Shown one piece after another: positions 35,109 to 43,824 of a DNA stretch of 64,000 bases. Origin of the DNA: Tessaracoccus massiliensis (lineage in GTDB: Bacteria > Actinomycetota > Actinomycetes > Propionibacteriales > Propionibacteriaceae); assembly GCF_000826065.2 (NCBI RefSeq), contig NZ_LN623540.1, forward strand, positions 224,649-288,648. The letters run 5' to 3'. The position numbers were made by a program, and so were the translations under genes. The notes beneath the pieces were generated by a model, which saw only the letters and a list, made by a program, of their open reading frames with translations, searched no databases and was not told the DNA's origin. Each line of letters begins with the position of its first letter. The stretch's first letter is position 1.

Positions 35109-36015
35109 CGCCGCACCTCCTTCTCTTCCCCGATCCGCGAGACGAACACGTTGATCACGAACACCAGCACCGTCAGCACGATCGCCACGGCTGAGGCCGA
35201 TCCCACCTGTTTGAGGTTGAACGCCCGGTTGTACACCTCGTAGCTGGGCACCGTCGTCGCCGTGCCCGGGCCGCCGGAAGTGGTCACGTAGACCAGGTCG
35301 AACGTCTTGAGCGCCGCGATGATGGTGAGCACCAGGGCGGTGGCGATCTCGCCGCGGACGCTGGGCAGCGTGATGGCGAAGAACTCGCGCACCGGTCCGG
35401 CGCCGTCGAGGCGGGCGGCCTCGAACAGGTCGTTGGGGATGCGCCCCATGCCGGCCAGGAGCAGGAGCATCACCAGGCCGGTCTGCACCCAGAAGCCGAT
35501 CATGCCGACGGCGGGGAGGGCGAAGGTGGCGTCGCCCAGCAGCGGGTGACGCTTTCCAGGCCGATGGCGCTCAGCAGGTCGTTGAGCAGGCCCCTGGGCG
35601 AGTAGATCTGATACCAGGCGACGGCCACCACGACCAGGGCGATGACCTGCGGCATGAAGATGACCACGCGGAAGAATCCCAGCCCGCGCACCTGCCCGCG
35701 GCGCAGCACGGCGGCGAGCACGAGACCTACAGTCAGGGGGAGGATCGAGTAGAAGAAGATCAGGAGCAGCGCGTGCCAGATCGACGCGAGGAAGCGCCGG
35801 TCCCCCAGCAGGCTGACGTAGTTGTCGAGACCCACGAACGTGGAGGGACCGAAGCCCGGCCAGTCATACAGCGAGAACTGGCCGGCCCTCAGCAGCGGAT
35901 ACAGCAGGAAGGCGCCGTAGACGAGGAGGGCGGGCAGCAGGTACAGGTACGGCGTCCACCGTCCCCGCACCACCGCGGACGGGCGGCCCCGCCGTCGCCC
36001 CTCTCCTCGCGCCAT
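35105..36015 (-). CDS. Carbohydrate ABC transporter permease (MalF type), frameshifted
   Basis: The N-terminal frame (36015 down to about 35545) has WTPYLYLLPALLVYGAFLLYPLL, SLYDWPGFGPSTFVGLDNY and three more helices, ending in nonsense (RCWATPPSPSPPSA). The other frame resumes as LLGDATFALPAVGMIGFW, with the EAA loop EAARLDGAGPVREFFAITLPS and two last helices. One missing base near 35545-35552 restores 303 residues, the normal size for CUT1 MalF-like proteins. The neighbours are intact, so a sequencing error is a serious possibility. It pairs with the MalG-type permease. Confidence 0.8.
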
Positions 36016-36018
36016 GGG

Positions 36019-37392
36019 TCACTCGCCGGTGAAGCCCGCGTAGTCGTCCTCGAACGCCTGCAGCACCTGTTCGGGGGTGCGCTGACCGTCGAGCGCCTCC
36101 TGGAGGCCCTGGCCCGCGGTGTCGGCGAACGACGGCGTGGCGTAATCCAGGTACGGCAGCAGTGTGCCCTCCTCGGAGACCTTCTCGAAGGCCTCGAAGA
36201 TCTCCTTGTGGACGCCGCTCTCCGGCGCGTGCGACGCGGCCTCGAGCACGGGGAAGCCGCCGTTCTCAGCGATGAGGCCCATGGCCTCCTCGCTGGTGAT
36301 GTAGTCGATGTAGGCGGCGGCCGCCTCCTTGTTCTCCGCGTTGGCGGGGATGGAGAACGGGATGCCGGTGCCGCCGGTGGTGGCGAGCTCGCCGTTGACG
36401 GCTGGGGGCGGGGCCATGAACCCCAGGTCCTCGCCCATGGTCTTCTCCATGTCCGTGCCCAGCCACGAGCCGCCCGGCAGGAACACGCCGGTGCCCTGGG
36501 TGAAGTCGTTCCACGCGGCGTCGTAATCGGTGCCGTTCGGGGAGCTGCCGAAGTAGCCTTCCGCGCCCCACTTCGCGAACTGCTCCATGGCGGCCTGGTT
36601 GCCGTCGGAGGTCCAGCTGGCGCCGGCGTTGCCCATGCCGAGGCTCACGGCCTCCGCGGGCTCCACGTAGTGGGCCATCAGCGGGCCGAACACGTGGATG
36701 GCGGGCCACTGGTCGATGTTGCCCAGGATCATGGGCTGCTCGCCGGCCTCCTCGGCCTGGTCGAGGATGGCGAAGTACTCCTCCCACGTGGTGGGCAGCT
36801 CCGCGCCGAGCGCCTCGAGCTTCTTCTTGGAGTAGAAGATGCCGACGATCTCACCGGTCTGCGGCAGGCCGTACAGGTTGCCCTCGCCGAACGTGGTGCC
36901 GTCCTCGGAGTAGCGCACCTTCGACAGGACGGAGGCGGGGAAGCGGTCTTCCCAGCCGAACTGCTCCGCATACGGGGACAGGTCGGTGAGCTGGCCGGCC
37001 GTGACGAACTGGCCCATGTCCCCGCGGGCGTTGTTGACCTGCACCACGTCCGGCACGTCGTTGCCGCTCAAAGCGAGGGTGACCTGCGCCTTGAGGTCGT
37101 CGAACGACTGGCTCTGCCGCTCGATGGTCACGTTGGGGTACTCCTTCATGAACGCCTCGTTGAGCGCGACGAGGGCGTCGTTCTGGGAGCCACGGACCTC
37201 CTGATCCCACACCGTGAGCGTGACGTCGCCGAGCGATGCCACGTCGATATCGCCGGGGGCCTCGGCGGTGTTCCCGCCGTCGGTGGCTGGGCCGGCCGGG
37301 TCAGACCCGGGCGCGCAGGCGGCGAGCATGCCGAGCGCGGCGACACCGGCCACGGCCATCTTGAGCAGCCGGTTGAGTGGGCTGGGCGACAT
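36019..37392 (-). CDS. Sugar ABC transporter substrate-binding lipoprotein
   Basis: 457 residues. The lipoprotein signal peptide MAVAGVAALGMLAACAPG ends in lipobox LAAC. The mature protein has the family-1 extracellular solute-binding fold: VTLTVWDQEVRGSQNDALVAL at the start, then FYSKKKLEALGAELPTTWEEY and GGTGIPFSIPANAENKEAA. I chose ATG 37392, since GGAGG lies just upstream; the longer frame begins inside the promoter region. First gene of the importer-kinase operon and divergent from the GH4 glycosidase. Confidence 0.92.
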   Translation of the reverse strand: MSPSPLNRLLKMAVAGVAALGMLAACAPGSDPAGPATDGGNTAEAPGDIDVASLGDVTLTVWDQEVRGSQNDALVALNEAFMKEYPNVTIERQSQSFDDLKAQVTLALSGNDVPDVVQVNNARGDMGQFVTAGQLTDLSPYAEQFGWEDRFPASVLSKVRYSEDGTTFGEGNLYGLPQTGEIVGIFYSKKKLEALGAELPTTWEEYFAILDQAEEAGEQPMILGNIDQWPAIHVFGPLMAHYVEPAEAVSLGMGNAGASWTSDGNQAAMEQFAKWGAEGYFGSSPNGTDYDAAWNDFTQGTGVFLPGGSWLGTDMEKTMGEDLGFMAPPPAVNGELATTGGTGIPFSIPANAENKEAAAAYIDYITSEEAMGLIAENGGFPVLEAASHAPESGVHKEIFEAFEKVSEEGTLLPYLDYATPSFADTAGQGLQEALDGQRTPEQVLQAFEDDYAGFTGE

Positions 37393-37517
37393 AGTCGGTC
37401 CTCCTAAGACTTTCCTGCCCCGAGTGTGCCACGAACTGGGCAGGAGATGACTGAACATTAAACCGCCGGGATAGGCTCGAGTGCGACCCGGGAACCGGCT
37501 ATGGAGGTGCCAGCGAC

Positions 37518-38900
37518 ATGAAGCTCGTCATTCTGGGCGGCGGCGGTTTCCGCGTGCCGCTGGTCTACGACGCCGTGGCCACCCATGAGGTGGTCATGTC
37601 GGACGGCTCCCCCTTCATCGAGGAGGTCGTCCTCTACGACACCTCCCAGCACCGCCTCGACGGGATCCAGCGGGTCATCCAGGCCCGGGCAGCACAACTG
37701 GACGCCCCGCCGTCCCTGCGGGCCAGCACAGATCTGCGCGATGCCTTGGCCGGTGCCGATTTCGTGTTCTCCGCCATCCGGGTGGGCGGGCCGGAGGGTC
37801 GTGTCCAGGACGAGCGGGTGGCGCTGAACCTGGGGCTGCTCGGCCAGGAGACCATCGGCCCCGGCGGTCTGGCCTACGCGCTGCGCACCATCCCGGTGAT
37901 GATGGAGGTGGCCGAGGCCATCGCCGACGTGGCGCCCAACGCGTGGACGATCAACTTCACCAACCCCGCGGGCATCGTCACGCAGGCCATGCGCCGCGTG
38001 CTGGGCGAGCGGGTCGTCGGCATCTGCGACACGCCCATCGGGCTGGTGCGGCGGGTGTCGCGGCTGCTCGGCGTGTCCCTCGAACACGATCAGAGCCGGG
38101 TGGACTACGACTACCTGGGCCTCAACCACCTGGGCTTCCTGCGCTCCGTCAGCGTCGACGGCTTGGACCGGCTGCCGGAGATCCTCGCCGACGACGCGCG
38201 GCTCGAGGAGATCGAGGAGGCCCGCCTCATCGGCAAGGACTTCGTGCGGGCGCTGGGCGCGCTGCCCAACGAGTACCTGTACTACTACTTCCACACCGAT
38301 GCCGCCGTCGGGCGCATCGACGCCACGGCGCAGACCCGCGGGCAGTACCTCGCCGAGCAGCAGGCCCAGTTCTACGACAACGTGGCGGGCTCGGAGGATC
38401 CGCTGGCCCTGTGGCACCAGGTGCTGCACGAGCGCGAGGCCACCTACATGGCCGAGGCACGCGACGAGGAGCGCCGCGAGGAGGACATGGGCGGCGGCTA
38501 CCAGGAGGTGGCGCTGCGCATGATGGGCGCGCTCGCCACCGGGCGCGCCGAGCGGATGATCCTCGACGTGGCCAACCTCTCCGACGGCCGCCGCGTCGTG
38601 CCCGAACTGCCTGACGACGTGGTGCTCGAGGTGGGCTGCGTCGTCGACGCCGACGGCGTGCACCCCCTCGACGTGGGCCCCGTCAGCCTCGTGGAGCTGG
38701 GGCTGATGGCGCGCCTGCGCGCCGCCGAGCAGGCGATCGCGGAGGCGGCCATCACGCGCGACGAGGACCTGGCGTGGAAGGGTTTCGCGCTGCACCCGTT
38801 GGTCGATTCGCCGCGCCTGGGTCGCGCACTGCTCGACGGCTACATCGAGGTCCACGACGAGATCGCGGCCCTCTTCCGCCGCAGCCTGTCAGTCACCTGA
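37518..38900 (+). CDS. GH4 family glycosidase (6-phospho-beta-glucosidase type)
   Basis: 460-residue NAD- and metal-dependent glycosidase. The Rossmann motif ILGGGGFRVPLV opens the protein. Family-specific motifs are FVFSAIRVGGPEGRVQDE, TINFTNPAGIVTQAM, GICDTPIG (metal-ligand Cys) and NHLGFLRSV (catalytic/metal His region). GH4 enzymes cleave 6-phospho-glycosides by an oxidation-elimination route. The importer divergently encoded has no PTS component, so this enzyme may act on unphosphorylated glycosides or on products of the PfkB kinase. The divergent 125-bp gap (37393-37517) should hold both promoters. Confidence 0.9.
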   Translation: MKLVILGGGGFRVPLVYDAVATHEVVMSDGSPFIEEVVLYDTSQHRLDGIQRVIQARAAQLDAPPSLRASTDLRDALAGADFVFSAIRVGGPEGRVQDERVALNLGLLGQETIGPGGLAYALRTIPVMMEVAEAIADVAPNAWTINFTNPAGIVTQAMRRVLGERVVGICDTPIGLVRRVSRLLGVSLEHDQSRVDYDYLGLNHLGFLRSVSVDGLDRLPEILADDARLEEIEEARLIGKDFVRALGALPNEYLYYYFHTDAAVGRIDATAQTRGQYLAEQQAQFYDNVAGSEDPLALWHQVLHEREATYMAEARDEERREEDMGGGYQEVALRMMGALATGRAERMILDVANLSDGRRVVPELPDDVVLEVGCVVDADGVHPLDVGPVSLVELGLMARLRAAEQAIAEAAITRDEDLAWKGFALHPLVDSPRLGRALLDGYIEVHDEIAALFRRSLSVT

Positions 38901-38987
38901 TCCGTATCGGAGTCGTTGAGCAGGTGGCGGATGATGCTGCTGACCAAGGACGGGCCCACAGCAGCTTCACGCGCGTGGGATCTGACC

Positions 38988-39749
38988 TCATGCGGAACCC
39001 TCTTCCTCGATGGAGCGAGGCTCGGAGCGCTTCCGCACCGCCCGCCACACGCGATGGCAGGCGATGACGACGGCGAGCCACGCCAGGCCCAACACCCAGG
39101 CGGCCAGCACGTCGGTGAGCCAGTGGTGGCCGAGGTAGACCCGGGTCAGGCCCATCGTGATCGCGTATACCGCGGCCAGCACGATGATGAGCACCTTGAG
39201 CCACCAGGACCGGTCCCAGAAGTGCCGGATCAGCAGGTAGGCGAGGATGCCGACGATCACCAGGGCGTTGAGGCTGTGCCCGCTGGGGAAGCTCATCGAC
39301 GTCTCGTAGGGCGGCACCGCCTCCTCGATGGGCGGACGCAGGCGGCCGATGGCACCCTTACCCACCACGGTCATCAGCAGGGAACCGCCAGCCGCGATGA
39401 CGGTGAGCACCAGCGGGGTGATGTCACGCCAGCGCCAGCTCAGGATCAACGCGACAATGCCGGTCACCACGGGCTGCCAGATGGGGCCGCCGGTGTTGGA
39501 ATACCAGGCCACGAAGTTGGTGAAACCCGGGGTCCGGTTGGCGATGGCCCAGTCGAGCACCGGGCGGTCCCACAAGGCGATGCCATCCTCTTCGCCTACG
39601 GACTCGAGGATCTCTGCGAACAACTCGGTCAGCGCCAGCGCGATGCCAAGGGCGACGGCGAGCGTCGCGCTGAGCACGAGCGTGGCTTTCGCCTTGTCAG
39701 AGAGCTCTGAGGGTTTGGGCAGCTTCTCCACCACGTCAGGCAATCGCAT
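38988..39749 (-). CDS. PAP2-family membrane phosphatase
   Basis: 253 residues with six membrane helices. The three phosphatase motifs are KGAIGRLRP, PSGH (SFPSGHSLNALV) and TRVYLGHHWLTDV, in the right order, with catalytic His in the second and third. Such proteins remove phosphate from lipid phosphates (undecaprenyl pyrophosphate or phosphatidic/PGP lipids) on the outer face of the membrane. The N-terminal 40 residues are polar plus a first helix. It is followed on the minus strand by a short intergenic gap. Confidence 0.9.
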   Translation of the reverse strand: MRLPDVVEKLPKPSELSDKAKATLVLSATLAVALGIALALTELFAEILESVGEEDGIALWDRPVLDWAIANRTPGFTNFVAWYSNTGGPIWQPVVTGIVALILSWRWRDITPLVLTVIAAGGSLLMTVVGKGAIGRLRPPIEEAVPPYETSMSFPSGHSLNALVIVGILAYLLIRHFWDRSWWLKVLIIVLAAVYAITMGLTRVYLGHHWLTDVLAAWVLGLAWLAVVIACHRVWRAVRKRSEPRSIEEEGSA

Positions 39750-39791
39750 CGCAACAGTGTCGCACAGCCTCCGTCGTCGGCCAGCCAGCCC

Positions 39792-40220
39792 TCAGTCCGC
39801 CAGGTCGACGGCGAGGCCGGCGTCGCGCAGGATCTGCGCGCCCGAGGGGAGGCCCACCTCGTCGCGGGCCACCTCCACGTAGCCCTCCTCGTAGACCACA
39901 CGGGTCACGCGGCGGGAGTTGATGATCAGCCGCGCGCAGGTGGCGCAGGGCTCGTGGGTGACGAACAGCGTGTGCCCCTCGCCGTTCCAGTTGGCGGCCA
40001 GCAGGGCGTTGACCTCGGCGTGGATGAAGCCGCTCTGGCCCTGGGCCATCGACTCGCGCTCGTTGGGCTCGCCGGCGGCGCGGCCGTTGTAGCCCACGCC
40101 CACCACCCGGTTCCACCTGTCGAGGAGGCAGGCGCCGACGCGCACCTTGGCGTCGGCACTGCGGGAGGCCCACAGCCGGGCGGTGGCGAGGCCGAGTTCG
40201 TCGAAGCTGGGGCGCGTCAT
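39792..40220 (-). CDS. Cytidine/deoxycytidylate deaminase family protein
   Basis: 142 residues with the zinc deaminase motifs HAEVNALLAAN (His plus catalytic Glu) and EPCATCARL (PCxxC). The insert NGRAAGEPNERESMAQGQSGFIHAE is typical for dCMP deaminases (ComEB-like), which supply dUMP for dTMP synthesis. Length is about right for the short bacterial form. It ends at a divergent-looking gap with no partner; the start ATG follows a GGATC-rich stretch with a weak ribosome site. Confidence 0.85.
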   Translation of the reverse strand: MTRPSFDELGLATARLWASRSADAKVRVGACLLDRWNRVVGVGYNGRAAGEPNERESMAQGQSGFIHAEVNALLAANWNGEGHTLFVTHEPCATCARLIINSRRVTRVVYEEGYVEVARDEVGLPSGAQILRDAGLAVDLAD

Positions 40221-40240
40221 GGGGTGATCCTAGAGCGGCG

Positions 40241-41029
40241 TCAGACCCGGATGCCCATCTTCTCGAATGCTGTGCGGAACAGACTGGTGCTGGCCATGCC
40301 GGGGAACCGGGCGACCCGCTGGTCCAGCTTGTCGAGCTCCGCACCGTGGCCGGTGAACAGATGGCCCATCACGTGGCGGATCTCCGCGTCGTCCATGATG
40401 CCGGAGCCCACCGGTCGCCAGACGCGGGTCATCACGAAGCGCACGATCTTCTGGGCGCGCTCGGAGGCCTCCAGCTTCTCGCGGGCCTGCGTCGTGTAGA
40501 AGGCGACGTGCCTGGTCTCCTGCTGCGCGATCCGCTCCAGCAGCGGGGAGAGAGCGGGGTGGTCCTCCAGCGCGGCGAGCCTGCGGTACGCGGCCACGGC
40601 GGAGAGTTCGTTGGCCGCGCCCCAGGTCATGTGCACGGCGATGAAGTCGTCGCCCACCAGGTTGGAGCCGGTGGCCTGCTTCACGGGGCCCAGCGCCAGT
40701 TGCCAGCCGAGCTTGATGCGCTTGGCCTTGAGTTCGTCGTAGTCGACGACGATGCCGTGGCGCTTCAGCACCGCGGCGAGGGCCTCGCCGTGCCAGAACT
40801 CCTCGCGGTTCCAGGTGGTCATGAAGCCGCGGGCTTCGTCCCTGCGGTGCGAGCGGGTCACCAGCAGATCCCGCAGGTAGCACGACGTGTGGTACTCCAC
40901 ATCGCACATGTAGCGCAACGAGCGCAGGGTCTCCGGCAGCAGCGGGTGCTCGTCGAAGGTGCTGAAATCGAGATCCTCCCAGCGGACGCGGTCCGAGGTC
41001 TCGGCGTACTTCTCAAGGTCGAATGCCAC
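40241..41029 (-). CDS. Ferritin-like diiron protein (acyl-ACP desaturase-like)
   Basis: 262 residues, almost all helical. Two metal-ligand patterns are visible: NREEFWHGEALAAVL (ExxH type) near residue 82, and QQETRHVAFYTTQAREKL (ExxH) near 175. They are separated by helices as in the ferritin-like/acyl-ACP desaturase fold. GTG 41029 follows GAGGGG closely; the frame upstream is Arg/Pro-rich and overlaps the preceding gene. It may oxidise a fatty acyl group or another carbon substrate with O2; substrate is not evident. Confidence 0.65.
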   Translation of the reverse strand: MAFDLEKYAETSDRVRWEDLDFSTFDEHPLLPETLRSLRYMCDVEYHTSCYLRDLLVTRSHRRDEARGFMTTWNREEFWHGEALAAVLKRHGIVVDYDELKAKRIKLGWQLALGPVKQATGSNLVGDDFIAVHMTWGAANELSAVAAYRRLAALEDHPALSPLLERIAQQETRHVAFYTTQAREKLEASERAQKIVRFVMTRVWRPVGSGIMDDAEIRHVMGHLFTGHGAELDKLDQRVARFPGMASTSLFRTAFEKMGIRV

Positions 41030-41954
41030 GGCGGCCCCTCCTCGACAACAGGCCCGGTGTGGGACGCTGCGCACCCCGGGCGACCTTCTGCGGCTCGCCG
41101 GTGGGCAAGCAGCCGGCAGCCACGTACCTGGTGGGACGCTCGGCCAGCAGTTGGCGCAGCGGGGCATCGGCTTCGGACAGCCGTCGCCGGTCCTCCTCCG
41201 TGCGGAAGATGGAGCGCAGGGCGCGCTGCTCGTCGGGATCCGCCACCCCGACCACGCGCAGCGGCCGCCATCCCCTGCGGAGGTGCAGCTTCGCCATGCG
41301 CGCCTCCTGCGGCGAGCGTGCGATGCGGGCGGCGGCCTCGAGCCGGAAGAACCTGATCATGTCGTCGCGCCGCCGGGCGATCTCCTCGACGACGCGCCTG
41401 GCCTCACCGTCGAGCCGGGGTAGTAGAGCCAGGTACGCGGCCTGGAGCGCGGCCTCCTGGACGGCGAGCCGGGCCATGTGGCCGGCGGTGACGGACTCGC
41501 CCGCGATGGAGATCCAGATGGGGGCGGCGATGGGCAGGCCCCGCTCGACGTAGAGGGCGCGGAGGCTCGCGGTGAGGGACCTGCGGCCCAGGGGTACAGG
41601 GAGTTCGCCGTCGGGGGCGGTGAGCAGATCGCGCGCCGCATGGGCCAGCCAGAGCCGCTCGAACGCCCAGGTGGCGACGAAGGCAGTGATGCGCGCCTCG
41701 TTGCCGGTCCAGGTGGCCAGCAGCGCGCGGGTCTCGGCGAGATGGGCGCTGTCGAGCCTCCAGAGGAACGCCAGATCGTCGCGGGCCTCGCCGGTCAGGT
41801 GGACCGCGGCCTTGTCGACGGGGATGCGGCCGCGGGAGTTGCGGGTGTACTCCGCGACATCGAACTCTGTGTACAGGGTCAGCGGCTGGCCGGCGAAGGT
41901 GTGCAGCCTGCCGTGTAGGTAGCCGGGCGGATGCTGGGCGCGCGTCCTGGTCAT
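41013..41954 (-). CDS. Hypothetical helical protein, possibly ferritin-like
   Basis: 313 residues, rich in Ala, Arg and Leu. It opens GYLHGRLHTFAGQPLTLYTEFDV and has helices such as AFVATWAFERLWLAHAARDLL (ExxxxxxH) and QEAALQAAYLALLPRLDGEARRVVEEIARRRDDMIRFF. These suggest a four-helix bundle without the full pair of ExxH motifs. It lies directly upstream of the ferritin-like protein and overlaps it by 17 bases, so the two are co-translated. The pair may form a complex of active and degenerate subunits. Its tail (RRGRRGIRP) is strongly basic. Confidence 0.55.
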   Translation of the reverse strand: MTRTRAQHPPGYLHGRLHTFAGQPLTLYTEFDVAEYTRNSRGRIPVDKAAVHLTGEARDDLAFLWRLDSAHLAETRALLATWTGNEARITAFVATWAFERLWLAHAARDLLTAPDGELPVPLGRRSLTASLRALYVERGLPIAAPIWISIAGESVTAGHMARLAVQEAALQAAYLALLPRLDGEARRVVEEIARRRDDMIRFFRLEAAARIARSPQEARMAKLHLRRGWRPLRVVGVADPDEQRALRSIFRTEEDRRRLSEADAPLRQLLAERPTRYVAAGCLPTGEPQKVARGAQRPTPGLLSRRGRRGIRP

Positions 41955-42102
41955 ACGCTCTCCATCAACGGGCGGGACACCATGAGCCTATAAGAAGGCG
42001 GTCCCATGTGGAGGCCGGTCCATCCGGCCGAAATCTAGCGGGGGGATTTCGATGCATCCCCGCCATACAGCCCGATCTGCGCGATTCTTCCCCCAAAATT
42101 TT

Positions 42103-43713
42103 TCACATCAGCGGCGCGAAGACCCTCAGCACCGCCGCGAGGGCGGTCTTGCCCAGGCCGCGGTCCAGGTTGTCCTCGGTGATGCGCTGAGACACCGCGA
42201 GGGTCTCCTCCACATCCCGGCGCAGCCCCTCCAGGGCGCCCGGCGTCTGGTGCAGCCACACCGCGCACTCCTGGTGGAGGAAGAGGCTGCGGAAATCCAT
42301 GTTGATGGTGCCGATCAAGGCGAGGTCGTCATCGACGAGCATGGACTTGGCGTGGATGAAGCCCGGCGTGTACTCGTAGATCTCGATGCCCGCGTCGATC
42401 AACAGGCGGTAGTAGGAGCGGGTCACGATGTGGACGTACCACTTGTCCGGGATGTGCGGCGTGACGATGCGCACCCGGATGCCGGATTTGGCGGTGGTGC
42501 GCAGTTGCTCGATGAGCGCGTCGTTGACGATCAGGTACGGCGTGAAGATGTCGACGGAGCGGGTCGCGGCCTGCAGGAGTTGCTGGTGCACGTCGAGGCC
42601 GAGGGAGACGTCGTCGAAGGGCGAATCGTCGAACGGCGCCACCAACCCCTGGGCCGGGCGCGCCGGGAGCCGCCCGGCAGAGGAACGCTCCGGCACGAAA
42701 CTGGGATAGTCCACCTCGCCGCGGGTGACCAGATCCCACATGTGCAGGAACATCACGGTGAAACCCCACGCCCCGGGGCCGGTGAGCCGCACGACGGTGT
42801 CCTTCCAGTGGCCCAGCCTGTCGTTCTCATTGATGTACTCGTCGGCGATGTTGATGCCGCCTGTGAAGGCGACCTCGCCGTCGACGACGAGGATCTTGCG
42901 GTGGTTGCGGCTCTGGAAGTTCAGCGTGAAGCCGAGGCCGACGGGGTTGACCGCCACCGCGGAGATGCCCAACTCCTTGCAGCGGTCGTGGAAGCCGACG
43001 GGCAGCTTGAAGAAGCTGCCGAGGTCGTCGTAGAGGAACCGCACGTCCAGGCCTTCGGCGGCCTTGGCGGCCAGTGCGTCGAGGAGCCGGTCCAGCATGA
43101 CGCCCTCGGCCACGATGAAGTACTCGGCGAACACGTAGCGCTCGGCGCGGCCGATGGCCTCGAGCATCGCCTCGAAGGCCTCCTCGCCGACGGGGTAGTA
43201 GGCCGTGTCCGTCGCGTCGAAGGCGGTGTAGTGGCTGGCGGTCTTGAGGTAGGTGATCTGACGGCCCACTTCGGGGGCGAGGCCCCAGTGCTCGAGGCCG
43301 GCGGCACCGTCGACCAGCGGGATCGCCTCGGTGGCCCGCGCCAGCGCCTCCTCGAACAGCCGCTTGCGTTTGCGCGTGGTGCGACGGAACCCGAAGAGGA
43401 GGTAGAAGGCCGTCCCGAAGATGGGCGCGATGAGCACCGGGATGACCCAGGCGAGCTTGTAGGTGGTCTCCATGCGCTGGTTGACGATGTAGAGCACCAC
43501 GCCCATGCCGAGCACCATCTGGACGGCGTAGATCCAGTTGGACCACTGCGAGAGGTAGGTGATGGCGGCCAGGAGGATCGTCAACTGCACCGCGAACGCA
43601 AGCGCGATGACGACGGCGCGGCCCCATGTGGTGGCCACCTTGCGGACGCCGGCGAAGCGGCGGGACCGGGCGACCTGATGGTCGCCTGCACGTTCCAGTG
43701 CGCTTTTCACCAT
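42103..43713 (-). CDS. cls: Cardiolipin synthase (phospholipase D family)
   Basis: 536 residues. Two N-terminal membrane helices (about 31-50 and 57-76) plus a third (LAWVIPVLIAPIFGTAFYLLFG). Two HKD motifs: NHRKILVVDGEVAFTGGINI and HAKSMLVDDDLALIGTINMD. The order and length are those of bacterial ClsA-type enzymes, which condense phosphatidylglycerols to cardiolipin. GGAGGCG lies 3 bases before ATG 43713. The open frame upstream overlaps glgC and is not coding. It diverges from glgC. Confidence 0.93.
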   Translation of the reverse strand: MVKSALERAGDHQVARSRRFAGVRKVATTWGRAVVIALAFAVQLTILLAAITYLSQWSNWIYAVQMVLGMGVVLYIVNQRMETTYKLAWVIPVLIAPIFGTAFYLLFGFRRTTRKRKRLFEEALARATEAIPLVDGAAGLEHWGLAPEVGRQITYLKTASHYTAFDATDTAYYPVGEEAFEAMLEAIGRAERYVFAEYFIVAEGVMLDRLLDALAAKAAEGLDVRFLYDDLGSFFKLPVGFHDRCKELGISAVAVNPVGLGFTLNFQSRNHRKILVVDGEVAFTGGINIADEYINENDRLGHWKDTVVRLTGPGAWGFTVMFLHMWDLVTRGEVDYPSFVPERSSAGRLPARPAQGLVAPFDDSPFDDVSLGLDVHQQLLQAATRSVDIFTPYLIVNDALIEQLRTTAKSGIRVRIVTPHIPDKWYVHIVTRSYYRLLIDAGIEIYEYTPGFIHAKSMLVDDDLALIGTINMDFRSLFLHQECAVWLHQTPGALEGLRRDVEETLAVSQRITEDNLDRGLGKTALAAVLRVFAPLM

Positions 43714-43824
43714 GTCGCCTCCTCCCCACAAGACTAGGGCAGCCGGACGCCCTGCCCGGCAACGCCCGATCGGCGGCTCCCGGGCCGGAGTATTCTTGCG
43801 CCATTCCTTGTCGGAAGGCTGCGC

